64,000 nt of DNA from Paenibacillus taichungensis. Lineage in GTDB: Bacteria; Bacillota; Bacilli; Paenibacillales; Paenibacillaceae. The DNA lies in contig NZ_JABMCC010000121.1 in assembly GCF_013359905.1 (NCBI RefSeq), forward strand, positions 682,001-746,000. The letters run 5' to 3'. Under the pieces are notes generated by a model, which was given only the letters and a program-made list of their open reading frames with translations, made no database searches and was not told the origin of the DNA. The translations under genes and the position numbers were made by a program. Below, piece by piece: positions 25,759-34,948 of the stretch; the stretch's first letter is position 1; each line of letters opens with the position of its first letter.

Positions 25759-25778
25759 CAGATAACATTATATCCAAG
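25759..25778 (+). other. Left half of a cassette boundary element (remnant)
   Basis: CAGATAAC is the complement of the GTTATCTG head of the same cassette and is followed by ATTA and TATCCAAG in the right spacing. No right half is found before the TPR gene, so the element is broken. Confidence 0.55.
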
Positions 25779-25805
25779 ATTTCAAAAAGAGAGGTAAATG
25801 TAAAA

Positions 25806-26315
25806 ATGAAAAGAGAACTTTTGGATAAAGCCATACAACTTCGCGAAGAAGGACGAGCTAAGCAGGATCAAGCGATACTTGCTGAAGCGCGTACAATGCT
25901 TTTAGATTTGCTTTTCACTTACCCGGACGATGCTGAGATCAATTTTCAGACGGCTGTTGCTCATGACAATTCAGGACTAGGAAAAGAAGCCATTCCATTT
26001 TATGTTCGAGCTATTGAACAAGGACTATCCGGGCCAGATCTTGAAAGAGCATTGCTTGGTCTGGGAAGCACATATCGATATTTAGGATTTTATCAGGAAG
26101 CAGAGGAAACATTGCGTCGAGGTGTAAAAGAGTTCCCTGATCATAGAGGTCTTCAAGTGTTTCTGGCGATATCTCTTTATAATACGGGAAAATACAAAGA
26201 ATCAACTGAACTTCTTTTAGCTAATTTGCTAGAAACAACTTCAGATGAAAAACTTCAGTATTTTAGCAGACCGATTCAATACTATGCACTACATCTTGAT
26301 GAAACCTGGGAATGA
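25806..26315 (+). CDS. Tetratricopeptide repeat protein
   Basis: A 169-residue TPR protein. Helical repeats such as AEINFQTAVAHDNSGLGKEAIPFYVRAIEQG, RALLGLGSTYRYLGFYQEAEETLRRGVKEFPD and LAISLYNTGKYKESTELLLANL show about four TPR units. These make protein-protein contact scaffolds; the partner is unknown. GAGAGG precedes ATG 25806. It follows the broken element, so it may have been a cassette whose flanks decayed. Confidence 0.85.
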   Translation: MKRELLDKAIQLREEGRAKQDQAILAEARTMLLDLLFTYPDDAEINFQTAVAHDNSGLGKEAIPFYVRAIEQGLSGPDLERALLGLGSTYRYLGFYQEAEETLRRGVKEFPDHRGLQVFLAISLYNTGKYKESTELLLANLLETTSDEKLQYFSRPIQYYALHLDETWE

Positions 26316-26336
26316 GTTAAGAAGGGAGATATTCAT

Positions 26337-26579
26337 ATTAGTAATATAGACAAGCGAAATAGACTGAGTGAGGAAGTTTTCTCTTATACATTAACGTAGG
26401 ACAATAAAGTCTTTATATACTGGAATGGAAAGCAAGTTTCAATATTATCCGGCAAGGCAAGTAATAAATTTTTAAATTCAATTGAAGGTAAAGATCATAA
26501 GGAAATACAGTTAGTCATGGCAAAGATTACTGGGAATTTTAAACGCGGCAATGAGAAAGATAACAAATCTGAGCAGTAA
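26337..26579 (+). pseudogene. Small conserved protein interrupted by an in-frame TAG
   Basis: The frame reads ISNIDKRNRLSEEVFSYTLT, then TAG at 26397, then DNKVFIYWNGKQVSILSGKASNKFL and ITGNFKRGNEKDNKSEQ, 80 codons in all. Conservation-like composition on both sides suggests one gene with a nonsense change, and its expected start is ATT rather than ATG after GAAGGGAG. Function unknown. Confidence 0.65.
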
Positions 26580-26718
26580 AATGCAGCTGATGCATGAAGG
26601 TCTGACATCTCATAATGCCATAGCACGTTGAGGGCATCCTGTTAGGTGATTAAGGTTGTTGGATTCGGGATATATCTAATCTAATGGATATTTATATGAT
26701 AGACAGGAGCTGGAAACG

Positions 26719-27066
26719 ATGATAAAAGGATTCGGAGGAATTTTCTGGAGAACCAAGAATCTTGAAGTGGTAAAAAAATGGTACAGTGATGTGCTGAAGA
26801 TTGAAATAGAAGATTGGAATGGGACTGTGATCAAACCCGAAGCAGGTAATGAGACCATCTTTTCTTTCTTTCCGGAGAATGACAGTTATTTTCCGACAGA
26901 ACAACAAGTGATGTTAAATTTCCAAGTGCATGATATAAACGAGACTATTCAACATCTTGAACATATTGGGGTACCTCTTGTTAAGAAAAAAGAGATTAGT
27001 GAATATGGAAAATTTGTCTGGATTGAAGATCCTGAAGGTCGACTGATTGAGCTTTGGGAAAAATAA
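26719..27066 (+). CDS. VOC-superfamily (glyoxalase/bleomycin-resistance-like) protein
   Basis: A 115-residue single-VOC protein: GGIFWRTKNLEVVKKWYSDVLKIEIEDWNG, VMLNFQVHDINETIQHLEHIGVPLV and FVWIEDPEGRLIELWEK with the C-terminal Glu of the metal site. Such proteins act as dimers in metal-dependent isomerases, dioxygenases or drug-binding proteins. AGGAGC precedes ATG 26719. The 140 nt upstream contain only degenerate sequence (CATCTCATAATG) that could be an element remnant. Confidence 0.85.
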   Translation: MIKGFGGIFWRTKNLEVVKKWYSDVLKIEIEDWNGTVIKPEAGNETIFSFFPENDSYFPTEQQVMLNFQVHDINETIQHLEHIGVPLVKKKEISEYGKFVWIEDPEGRLIELWEK

Positions 27067-27114
27067 CGTGAATTCAGTTTGCTATCGACTCAATGTTCGA
27101 GAAAATGAGTGAGA

Positions 27115-27157
27115 AGCTTGCACAGATCACATTAGTGATCGTGCAGGCTTTTTTTAT
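27115..27157 (+). terminator. Rho-independent terminator
   Basis: GCTTGCACAGATCAC pairs with GTGATCGTGCAGGC (one bulge), followed by a T7 run. Marks the end of the AT-rich region. Confidence 0.85.
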
Positions 27158-27287
27158 TAAAACGAAGGTCATTTACAAAAAAAAGTTGAAAGCGTTTTAT
27201 AGGTGTGATACTATTTTATCAAGATAATAATTTATTATTTGTACAATAAAAATACATTGTTGAATGAAGAGAAGGGAGTTCAAATTG

Positions 27288-27968
27288 ATGGGGAGTGAGA
27301 ATCGGCAGTATCTGGAGAGGTTTTTTCCGATCGCTTCATTTATTGCGGCAATTATAGGACCTAAATGTGAAGTCGTCGTACATGATATCAGTGATCCGGA
27401 GCACTCTATTGTTTTTATTGAGAACGGTTATATTAGCGGACGTGAAGTAGGCGATGCATCCACTGACCTTGTTTTGAAAATCCTCAAATCGGAAGCTTAT
27501 CATGAGGAACAGTATATAGCCAACTACAAAGCGTCAGGCAAATTCGGTCAGAGTTTCCGATCGTCTACCTACTATATAAAGAATGATGAGAATAAGCTGG
27601 TTGGACTGCTCTGCCTGAATATAGACGTTACTCATATGGAAGTAGCGGCTGAATGGGTTCAACATATTTTACAAGGAGGACCTAACCCGTATGTAATGCC
27701 TGCTGCTGCTGAAAAGTCGAAGGAAGAAAAGCAAACAACGGAGTACCTGCAGGGAAATGCAGATGATCTGCTGCAGCATATGATAACTTCGGTTATTGGC
27801 AAATTAAAAATTCCGCCGGAACGTTTGTCATCGCAGGAGAAGATTGAAGTTGTCCGCGAATTAAACGAGCTTGGAGTTTTCTTACTGAAAGGCGGCGTTT
27901 CACAGGTAGCAGCTTCTTTATCAATATCTGAACCTACAGTATATCGCTATTTACAAAAGCTGAAATAA
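27288..27968 (+). CDS. YheO-like PAS/HTH transcriptional regulator
   Basis: A 226-residue regulator: YheO-type PAS domain (FIAAIIGPKCEVVVHDISDPEHSIVFIENGYISGR) and a C-terminal HTH (GVFLLKGGVSQVAASLSISEPTVYRYLQKL). YheO/DauR-type proteins control amino acid catabolism genes. GAAGGGAG precedes ATG 27288. It heads an operon with MalY, an NhaC antiporter and RidA, only 36 nt before MalY, so it probably regulates that set in response to an amino acid or thiol signal. Confidence 0.88.
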   Translation: MGSENRQYLERFFPIASFIAAIIGPKCEVVVHDISDPEHSIVFIENGYISGREVGDASTDLVLKILKSEAYHEEQYIANYKASGKFGQSFRSSTYYIKNDENKLVGLLCLNIDVTHMEVAAEWVQHILQGGPNPYVMPAAAEKSKEEKQTTEYLQGNADDLLQHMITSVIGKLKIPPERLSSQEKIEVVRELNELGVFLLKGGVSQVAASLSISEPTVYRYLQKLK

Positions 27969-28004
27969 ACAGAAATCCAGATGGAAAACAAGAAGGTGAG
28001 ATAC

Positions 28005-29174
28005 ATGAGCTATAACTTTGATCAAATGATTAGCAGAGTAGGTACCAATAGCGCGAAGTGGGACGGGGTTGTGAACAGTTTGGGGGACGATATGATCGTT
28101 CTCTCTGTTGCGGATATGGATATCCAAGCGCCTCCTCAAGTCGTGAATAAGGTGAGCGAGATGGCGCGGCACGGAATCTACGGATATACCGATGCGTTCC
28201 CTCCGTATTATGAGGTCGTACAACAATGGCTTGATAAAGCTTACAGATGGGATGTACCGAAAGAATGGATTGTGTTCTGCCCGCGAATTGTACAGGCTGT
28301 ATCGATTATAATCGAAAGATTCACAGAACCTGGTGACCGAATTTTGATGCATACTCCGGCATATCAACCTATCGCTAATGCTGTTGAAATTAATCATAGA
28401 AAACTAGTGGAAAGCCGGCTGCTGCTTAGAGATGGACGATATGAGATCGACTTTGATGATATGGAGCGCCAAATGAGTGCAGGGGTCAAGATTGTTCTGT
28501 TAATCTCTCCACATAATCCGACCGGGCGTGTATGGACAAAGGCGGAATTGGAACGTATAGCCGAGCTCTGCATTCGTTATGATGCATTGCTCGTATCGGA
28601 TGACATTCATGCTGACTTTATTCACGAAGGACACGAGCATACGATTATCGCGAAATTATCAGAGCAGATTGCGGAGCGTTCCATTATTTGCACTTCGCCA
28701 GGTAAAACCTTTAACTTAGCAAGTCTTGAAATCGCTAATATTGTGATCCCGAATATGCAGTTACGAGAGGGATTCCAACTTGGGTTACGACAGGCCGGCA
28801 TTCATAATCCTACTTTTTTTGCCATCCCTGCTTTGGAAGTGGCTTATACGGAGTGTGATGATTGGCTTAACGAGCTTCGATCTTATATTACGGACAATAT
28901 TTCATTTACGGAAGATTTTTTTGCTGAGCATATGCCTGAACTAAAAATAGTGAGAGCAGAAGGAACCTACCTTCTGTGGGTAGATTGTACGGCCCTTAGC
29001 AGAAATGAAAGCGATTTAATGGAATGGATTCAACAAAAGAGCCGGGTTAGCGTCAGTTTTGGTTCGTCCTTTGGCGTGGATGGCGAAGGATTTATTCGCC
29101 TGAATCTCGGTGCTCCCAGGGCACTATTGCAAGAGGCTTTTGAGCGAATGGTCAGCAATTACCCTTTAAAGTAA
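28005..29174 (+). CDS. MalY/PatB-type PLP-dependent C-S lyase (aminotransferase class I fold)
   Basis: A 389-residue PLP enzyme. The PLP lysine is Lys234 in TSPGKTFNL; SPHNPTGRVW and VSDDIHADFI are the typical MalY/PatB motifs; the C-terminal RLNLG Arg binds the substrate carboxylate. Family members cleave cystathionine or cysteine-type C-S bonds to pyruvate, ammonia and thiol, releasing 2-aminoacrylate. That fits with RidA two genes downstream. AAGGTGAG precedes ATG 28005; ATG 27981 lacks a site. Confidence 0.9.
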   Translation: MSYNFDQMISRVGTNSAKWDGVVNSLGDDMIVLSVADMDIQAPPQVVNKVSEMARHGIYGYTDAFPPYYEVVQQWLDKAYRWDVPKEWIVFCPRIVQAVSIIIERFTEPGDRILMHTPAYQPIANAVEINHRKLVESRLLLRDGRYEIDFDDMERQMSAGVKIVLLISPHNPTGRVWTKAELERIAELCIRYDALLVSDDIHADFIHEGHEHTIIAKLSEQIAERSIICTSPGKTFNLASLEIANIVIPNMQLREGFQLGLRQAGIHNPTFFAIPALEVAYTECDDWLNELRSYITDNISFTEDFFAEHMPELKIVRAEGTYLLWVDCTALSRNESDLMEWIQQKSRVSVSFGSSFGVDGEGFIRLNLGAPRALLQEAFERMVSNYPLK

Positions 29175-29213
29175 CAGATAACTTCTTACATCATCGATAG
29201 GGGGAACCTTACA

Positions 29214-30701
29214 ATGGCTATGCCAAATAAGGAAAAGACGGTTAAGCAACCTACTCTGTTTTTAGCTTTATTACCGATTGTTACTATGGTTTTACTGTTA
29301 TGTATAGGATATGTTCTATTCGAATTGCCACCTGAGCCGCTAATCATTATATCCACAGTAGTTGCCGGAATCATCGCCATTAAGCTGGGTCACAACTATG
29401 ACGACATAATGAATTCCATCGCGCAAAAGATCGCAAAGACCATGCCGGCTATCTTGATCCTGATTACTGTCGGATTTATGATTGGCGCCTGGATGATCGG
29501 TGGAACGATACCCATGATGATCTATTATGGACTTAATATTATTAATCCGCAATTTTTGCTGATTACGGCATTCATTGTCACTTCCATTGTCTCCTTATGT
29601 ACAGGTACCTCTTGGGGATCAGCAGGTACGATCGGCGTAGCATTTATGGGGGTAGGAGCTGGCCTCGATGCGAATCTGGCTGCTGTTGCAGGTGCAGTTG
29701 TAGCAGGGGCATATTTTGGAGACAAACTATCTCCTTTATCAGATACAACAAACTTGGCAGCGCTGTCAACAGGAGTTAACTTGTATGAACATATAGGTCA
29801 TTTGCTGTATACCACGGTCCCATCATTTATCGTAGCTGGAGCGGTCTTCTTGATCACTGGTTTTAATAGTGGTGGCTCGGATATGGCTATTCCTGAGAAG
29901 GTTGTTACGATTATGGATACTTTAAGTACAGTGTTCAACTGGAATTTATTATTACTGCTTCCGGTATTGATCGTATTGTACGGTTCAATTCGCAAAAAAC
30001 CTACCATACCGGTGATGCTGATTTCCTCTTTTGTAGCAATGGCGAACGGTATGATCTTTCAAGGGTTTACACTGCATGATGTAATTACTTCCGTCATTAA
30101 CGGCTTCGATGTAGCTATGATTAACGTTCAAGGCTTCGATGCCGCTACAGTGATTTCAGATATTCCTAGGTTGCTGAACCGCGGTGGGATGAACTCCATG
30201 ATGGGAACATTGTTGATTTGCTTCTGTGCCATTACCTTCGCCGGTACCATTTCGTTGACCAAGTCGCTGGAATTGATTGTAGGTAAGATCCTTAAATTTG
30301 TACATTCGACAGGATCGCTGATTTTGGCAACAATTGCTACTGGTCTGACGATGATCGGGGTAACGAGTAATGGGCAGGTATCGATCCTGATGCCTGGTGA
30401 AATGCTGCGAGAGGCTTACATTCGCCGTGGACTGCATCCGAAGAACCTGGGTCGAACCATTGAGGATTCCGCTACCATTATTGAACCGATCTTGCCATGG
30501 ACCGCAGCAGGGGCTTATATGGCTGGTACGCTTGGCGTCGCAACTCTGTCATATTTGCCTTGGGCAGTCCTCTGCTGGACAGGTATTATCTTTGCGATCA
30601 TCTGGGGTTTTACAGGCTTTGGAATCACCAAGCTGACTCCAGAGCAGCAGCAGGAAATGCTCAAGGAATATGATGATGCAAAAGCAGCCAAATCATTATA
30701 A
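29214..30701 (+). CDS. NhaC-family Na+/H+ antiporter
   Basis: A 495-residue membrane protein with about 11-12 helices. SLCTGTSWGSAGTIGVAFMGVG and GAYFGDKLSPLSDTTNLAALSTGVN are hallmarks of the NhaC family, which includes MleN-type malate/lactate antiporters. In this operon it may import or export an amino or keto acid with Na+/H+ exchange. GGGGAA precedes ATG 29214. Confidence 0.9.
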   Translation: MAMPNKEKTVKQPTLFLALLPIVTMVLLLCIGYVLFELPPEPLIIISTVVAGIIAIKLGHNYDDIMNSIAQKIAKTMPAILILITVGFMIGAWMIGGTIPMMIYYGLNIINPQFLLITAFIVTSIVSLCTGTSWGSAGTIGVAFMGVGAGLDANLAAVAGAVVAGAYFGDKLSPLSDTTNLAALSTGVNLYEHIGHLLYTTVPSFIVAGAVFLITGFNSGGSDMAIPEKVVTIMDTLSTVFNWNLLLLLPVLIVLYGSIRKKPTIPVMLISSFVAMANGMIFQGFTLHDVITSVINGFDVAMINVQGFDAATVISDIPRLLNRGGMNSMMGTLLICFCAITFAGTISLTKSLELIVGKILKFVHSTGSLILATIATGLTMIGVTSNGQVSILMPGEMLREAYIRRGLHPKNLGRTIEDSATIIEPILPWTAAGAYMAGTLGVATLSYLPWAVLCWTGIIFAIIWGFTGFGITKLTPEQQQEMLKEYDDAKAAKSL

Positions 30702-30779
30702 GAGGGGGGATCACACCCCTCGCTTGTGTAACAGAAAAAACAAAGCGTATTAATGCGTGGATAAAGGGAGAGAATTTCT

Positions 30780-31163
30780 ATGACAAAACAAGAGAGAATA
30801 TCAATCGCAACTTCAAACGCTCCAGGTGCGATCGGTCCTTACTCACAGGCTGTACAATTTGGGAATATGATGATTACTTCCGGGCAGCTTGGAATGAATG
30901 CTGCAGGAGAGTTTCCGGATTCTGTATCGGAGCAGGCGAAGCAATCGCTAACTAATGTGAAGGCAATTTTGGAAGCTGCAGATTATGCCATGGAGCATGT
31001 AGTGAAAACGACGGTATTTCTAAAAGACATGAACGATTTCCAAACTGTTAATGAAGTATATGCGACTTTCTTTGCGGAGCCTTATCCGGCACGCAGCGCC
31101 GTTGAGGTTGCAAAGCTGCCGAAGGACGGACTTGTGGAGATTGAAGTAATCGCGGTAAAATAA
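30780..31163 (+). CDS. RidA-family reactive intermediate deaminase
   Basis: A 127-residue RidA/YjgF protein: IATSNAPGAIGPYSQAVQFGNMMITSGQLG and the C-terminal PARSAVEVAKLPKDGLVEIEVIAV with the catalytic-site Arg. It hydrolyses 2-aminoacrylate and related enamines, the product of MalY-type lyases, so its place in this operon makes biochemical sense. GGGAGAG precedes ATG 30780. A GAGGGG/CCCCTC hairpin sits in the 78-nt gap before it, possibly for mRNA processing or attenuation. Confidence 0.93.
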   Translation: MTKQERISIATSNAPGAIGPYSQAVQFGNMMITSGQLGMNAAGEFPDSVSEQAKQSLTNVKAILEAADYAMEHVVKTTVFLKDMNDFQTVNEVYATFFAEPYPARSAVEVAKLPKDGLVEIEVIAVK

Positions 31164-31174
31164 CTAGTATTCGA

Positions 31175-31206
31175 TGAGCCTCCGGGAAACCGGGGGCTTT
31201 TTTATC
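31175..31206 (+). terminator. Rho-independent terminator
   Basis: AGCCTCCGGG and CCGGGGGCT form the stem, followed by T5-rich sequence. Ends the RidA operon. Confidence 0.85.
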
Positions 31207-31386
31207 GTACAGATTGTCAAACAAATTAAAAGCTTATGAAAAGTGGCAAAAATCGCGTGTTGATAGTATAACAGTACTTGTATGGCGGCTTGTTTAATTG
31301 ACGCCCAAATATTACAATATTATGATATGGTCATCGCTAAACATGAATTTTGGCTCCAAATAAAGAGAGCAAGGGGAGGTGCTGTA

Positions 31387-32439
31387 ATGCCAAAATTAAA
31401 AGATATCGCAGAACGTGTAGGCGTATCCATATCAACGGTTTCGCGTGCGATCAGCAATGATACCAATCGACCGGTCAATGAAGGGACAAAGCGAAAAATT
31501 AGGGAAGCTGCTCTTGAATTAGGATATATTTTGGAAGAACCCTCCAAATCTATTGGCAAAGATAATACCTCAGCCAAACGGATAGCTTGTATCGTGCCAC
31601 AAATTTTGATGGATGATCATCCGTACTTTTCACAGGTACTGACAGGTTTTCACGTTAAAATGACGGAACTGGGACTGCCTCCAGCAATTGTCCGCACTTG
31701 CGAAGAACTTAGTGACACTGAACGGATAAAGATGATGCTTCAGGAAACGGGTACTCAAGGTATAGTCGCAATCAGCTGGTACGATGAAAAATTGTTTGAG
31801 CTGCTTGAGCAAGAGAATATCACTGTATTGGGTGTAAGTCTCAATGACGAAAGGCTTACTGTACCTGTCGTTGACTGTGACCGAATATTTTCTGCCCGCA
31901 CAGCAGTCCGTCATTTGATCGAGCAAGGCCATACCCGGATTGGGTTTATCGGTGGCCCCGCATATTCGGAACAAATAGAGAGCGAAGAAAGGTACGTCGG
32001 TTATAAATTTGCCATGCTGGAAGCAAACCTGAATCTGAATGAACATTGGATTATCAACACCAACTGGAATGTGAATCTCAGCTACAGCAGATTGACGGAT
32101 CTCCTGACCGAGACGCCCAAGTCTGATTGGCCGACGGCAATTTTTTGTGCAAGTGATATGCTCGCTATTCCTGCGATGCGGGCAGTGGTTGAACAAAATG
32201 GCCGTATTCCTCAAGATATCGCATTCGTGGGCATGGATAATATTTCTATGGCGCAGTATACAACCCCACCTCTGACGTCCGTGCAAGTTCCAAAATATGA
32301 AATCGGCAAAGTAGCAGCACAATTAATTAACGATTATCTGGAAGGACGTTATTCATCTCTCCATAAAGTGTTGTTGCCCAGCACCCTTATTGTGAGGGAA
32401 TCATCTGTTTATGATCGTACAAATCGTACGAATGACTAG
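31387..32439 (+). CDS. LacI-family transcriptional regulator
   Basis: A 350-residue regulator with the N-terminal LacI HTH (MPKLKDIAERVGVSISTVSRAISND) and a periplasmic-binding-type ligand domain (CDRIFSARTAVRHLIEQGHTRIGFIGG). GGGGAGG precedes ATG 31387; the frame from 31282 has no site. It lies between the RidA operon and the first sugar ABC operon and most likely regulates the latter. Ligand probably a sugar, inferred from family and neighbours. Confidence 0.93.
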   Translation: MPKLKDIAERVGVSISTVSRAISNDTNRPVNEGTKRKIREAALELGYILEEPSKSIGKDNTSAKRIACIVPQILMDDHPYFSQVLTGFHVKMTELGLPPAIVRTCEELSDTERIKMMLQETGTQGIVAISWYDEKLFELLEQENITVLGVSLNDERLTVPVVDCDRIFSARTAVRHLIEQGHTRIGFIGGPAYSEQIESEERYVGYKFAMLEANLNLNEHWIINTNWNVNLSYSRLTDLLTETPKSDWPTAIFCASDMLAIPAMRAVVEQNGRIPQDIAFVGMDNISMAQYTTPPLTSVQVPKYEIGKVAAQLINDYLEGRYSSLHKVLLPSTLIVRESSVYDRTNRTND

Positions 32440-32489
32440 ATAGTTGTGTGATATTTTGTTACATATGAATCCAGATAACTTTAATATAA

Positions 32490-32525
32490 AACCTACGAGG
32501 AATGCATCCACGTGGGTTTTTCTTG
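32490..32525 (+). terminator. Rho-independent terminator
   Basis: AACCTACG pairs with CGTGGGTT (one G-T) with a T-rich tail; ends the lacI-type gene. Confidence 0.7.
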
Positions 32526-32568
32526 TTTTATTTAGCCAAATTTAATCCAAATTAAGCCAAAAAAATGT

Positions 32569-32598
32569 TTGACAACTGTCTGTGGGCTATATTATGAT
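32569..32598 (+). promoter_or_regulatory. Putative sigma-A promoter of the first sugar ABC operon
   Basis: TTGACA (32569) and TATGAT (32593) with 18-nt spacing, in a 600-nt AT-rich upstream region that also has tandem ATATATATCCAA words (about 32808-32834) and a GAATTGT/ACAATTC hairpin (33012-33029) just before the ribosome site of the first gene. Confidence 0.5.
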
Positions 32599-33044
32599 GT
32601 ATTGAATCAAGCGTTTGGATTTGTTTTCTATATTTTTGGATTTAGCCAGCAGCTAAGATTTTATCTTAAAACAAATTATTGATTGCGCTTCCACACCCCT
32701 TTAAATCAATGTTTATATAAAATAAACAAGAATCCTCTAAAACTCTTACAACCTATTATCCAAACTGATTCCTTTCAATTTACATAAAATATACTCCAAA
32801 TAGAACCAAATATATATCCAAATATATATCCAAAAAAACAAATCCTTTTGCGTTAGATGATGAAGTCATCTATTAACGCTATTCACTCACTTTGTGTAAC
32901 AACTTCTAACATATAAGTACTTTAAATCAAATCTTGAAATCAAAAAAGAAAGGTGGGAACTGCTTCGAGCGGCGTAAGCGCTGGTGGTAACACAAAGACA
33001 TTTTGCCAGGCAGAATTGTAGTGACAATTCCAGGGGGGATGTTC

Positions 33045-34007
33045 ATGGCCAATACAACTGTACAACCTGCAATGAATGCAGTACATGAAAAGAAGAGAAG
33101 AAGACGTCAAAAGTGGAACCCCATTTTACGAAATTGGCAGCTTTATTTGTTAATCTCGCCAGTTGTTGCGTATTACATTGTCTTTCAGTACTTGCCGATG
33201 TATGGCATTCAAATCGCATTTAAGGATTTCATTGCAACGAAGGGAATCTGGGGAAGCCCCTGGATCGGAGTTGAACATTTTGAACGTTTTTTTCACAGTT
33301 ATTTCTTCTGGAGATTAATTAAAAATACGCTTGGACTTGGGTTATACAGCTTGGCGGTAGGTTTTCCAGTCCCTATCATTTTGGCGCTTCTGATGAATGA
33401 GGTAAGGGCGGAAAAGTTTAAAAAATTTGTTCAGACCATAACCTATGCCCCGCACTTTCTATCAACTGTCGTGGTCGTAGGCATGATGATGATGTTTTTA
33501 TCGCCGCGATACGGAATCATTAATCACTTCATTGGTATGTTCGGCGGTAATCCCATTAATTTCTTGTCTGAGCCATCCTGGTTCAAGACCTTATTTGTGA
33601 TGTCGGATGTATGGCAGACCATGGGCTGGAGCTCGATTATTTATTTGGCGGCATTAGCCGGCGTGGACTCTCAGCTTCATGAAGCAGCGCGTGTGGATGG
33701 GGCAACCCGGTTGCAGCGGATATGGCATATTAATATACCAAGTATTATGCCGACAATTATCATTTTGTTCATTTTAAATATCGGAAGCATCATGGGTATT
33801 GGTTTCGAGAAAGTCCTGCTGATGCAGAACACACTGAATTTAGAAACCTCGGACATTATCTCTACCTACGTTTACCGGAGCGGGATACAAGATGCTGAAT
33901 ACAGCTTCTCGGCGGCGATTGGTCTGTTTAACTCCATAATCAATTTCATCTTACTAGTCACGGTTAACCAGATCTCAAAACGTATGAGTGAAACGAGCCT
34001 ATGGTAA
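33045..34007 (+). CDS. Sugar ABC transporter permease (LplB/YtcP type)
   Basis: A 320-residue permease with six helices and the EAA loop AALAGVDSQLHEAARVDGATRLQRIWHINIP. The sequence ending TLNLETSDIISTYVYRSGIQDAEYS is typical of LplB, the partner of LplC and LplA in Bacillus. GGGGGG precedes ATG 33039/33045. Co-transcribed with the second permease and binding protein. Confidence 0.93.
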   Translation: MANTTVQPAMNAVHEKKRRRRQKWNPILRNWQLYLLISPVVAYYIVFQYLPMYGIQIAFKDFIATKGIWGSPWIGVEHFERFFHSYFFWRLIKNTLGLGLYSLAVGFPVPIILALLMNEVRAEKFKKFVQTITYAPHFLSTVVVVGMMMMFLSPRYGIINHFIGMFGGNPINFLSEPSWFKTLFVMSDVWQTMGWSSIIYLAALAGVDSQLHEAARVDGATRLQRIWHINIPSIMPTIIILFILNIGSIMGIGFEKVLLMQNTLNLETSDIISTYVYRSGIQDAEYSFSAAIGLFNSIINFILLVTVNQISKRMSETSLW

Positions 34008-34022
34008 GGGAGTTGCTGATGC

Positions 34023-34907
34023 ATGCTTGTTGAATCTAGAGGAGATCGTATTTTTAATATAATTAACCATTTTTTGTTAATTATAATTACGCTTATTGTA
34101 ATCTACCCGCTTGTTTTTGTGTTAAGTGCTTCGTTCAGTGATCCGCAGGCTGTCCTGCGTGGTGAAATGTTCCTATGGCCCAAGGGCATCAATCTCCATT
34201 CTTACGAGAAGATTTTTCAGAACAAAGATATCCTCAGAGGTTATACCAATACACTGATTTATACGTCAGTGGGGACGCTGATTAATCTTGTCATGACGAT
34301 TCTGGCGGCATATCCGCTATCCCGAAAGGATTTTATAGGCCGCAATGCCATCATGGCCCTGTTTGTTTTCACGATGTTCTTCAGTGGCGGACTAATTCCA
34401 ACCTATATGCTAATCAAAAACCTGGGCATGTTAAACACATTTTGGGTCATGATCATTCCAAATGCCGTTTCGATCTGGAACATCATCATTATGCGGACAT
34501 TCTTCCAGCAATCGATTCCAAATGAGTTGCATGAGGCGGCGACGATTGATGGTTGCTCCAATATTCAAACGTTAACCCGGATTATCCTGCCATTATCCAT
34601 GCCCATTATAGCGGTGACGATTCTGTTCTATGCTGTTGGGCACTGGAACGCCTTCTTTAACGCAATGTTGTATCTGTCAGACAAGGACAAGTTTCCACTT
34701 CAACTCATTTTGCGGGAAATTCTGATTCAAGGCCAGACGAACGATATGGTCAAAATGTCAACCGAGTCTGCGATTAAGCAGCAAAGGGAAGTGGAAGGCA
34801 TCAAATATGCTGTACTCGTCGTTGCCAATATACCGGTGCTCCTGCTTTATCCTTTCCTGCAAAGATATTTTGTGAAAGGCGTAATGATTGGTGCCATTAA
34901 GGGATGA
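34023..34907 (+). CDS. Sugar ABC transporter permease (LplC/YtcP type)
   Basis: A 294-residue permease: SASFSDPQAVLRGEMFLWPKGINLHSYEKIF, the EAA loop PNELHEAATIDGCSNIQTLTRIILPLSMP, and C-terminal PFLQRYFVKGVMIGAIKG. GGGAG precedes ATG 34023, 16 nt after the first permease. No ATPase gene is encoded here, as in most LplABC systems, which use a shared MsmX-type ATPase. Confidence 0.93.
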   Translation: MLVESRGDRIFNIINHFLLIIITLIVIYPLVFVLSASFSDPQAVLRGEMFLWPKGINLHSYEKIFQNKDILRGYTNTLIYTSVGTLINLVMTILAAYPLSRKDFIGRNAIMALFVFTMFFSGGLIPTYMLIKNLGMLNTFWVMIIPNAVSIWNIIIMRTFFQQSIPNELHEAATIDGCSNIQTLTRIILPLSMPIIAVTILFYAVGHWNAFFNAMLYLSDKDKFPLQLILREILIQGQTNDMVKMSTESAIKQQREVEGIKYAVLVVANIPVLLLYPFLQRYFVKGVMIGAIKG

Positions 34908-34948
34908 TTCCTTGTATGGATAACGATGGGACAAAGGGAGGAATTTGA

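Larger units (their letters stand above)
13853..25775 (+). mobile_element. Integron-like cassette array 1 (recombinase, primary site, about 11 cassettes)
   Basis: A tyrosine recombinase is followed by a primary-site-like region and a series of single-gene units, each ending in a structured element with xxTAAC at the left and GTTAxx at the right. Units are AT-rich compared with the flanking core genes, mostly same-strand with one clear reversed unit, and functionally unrelated. The first 8-10 nt of several units are the complement of that unit's own tail, the mark of mobile cassettes that close at a shared core. Cassettes 7 and 8 look rearranged, with IS remnants. Boundary on the right is the half element at 25761; the TPR and VOC genes beyond may be former cassettes. 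Confidence 0.75.

Noticed and set aside
26580..26718. Boundary element between the broken gene and the VOC gene
   Set aside because: Only ACATCTCATAATG resembles an element tail; no L boxes or GTTA joint can be shown.
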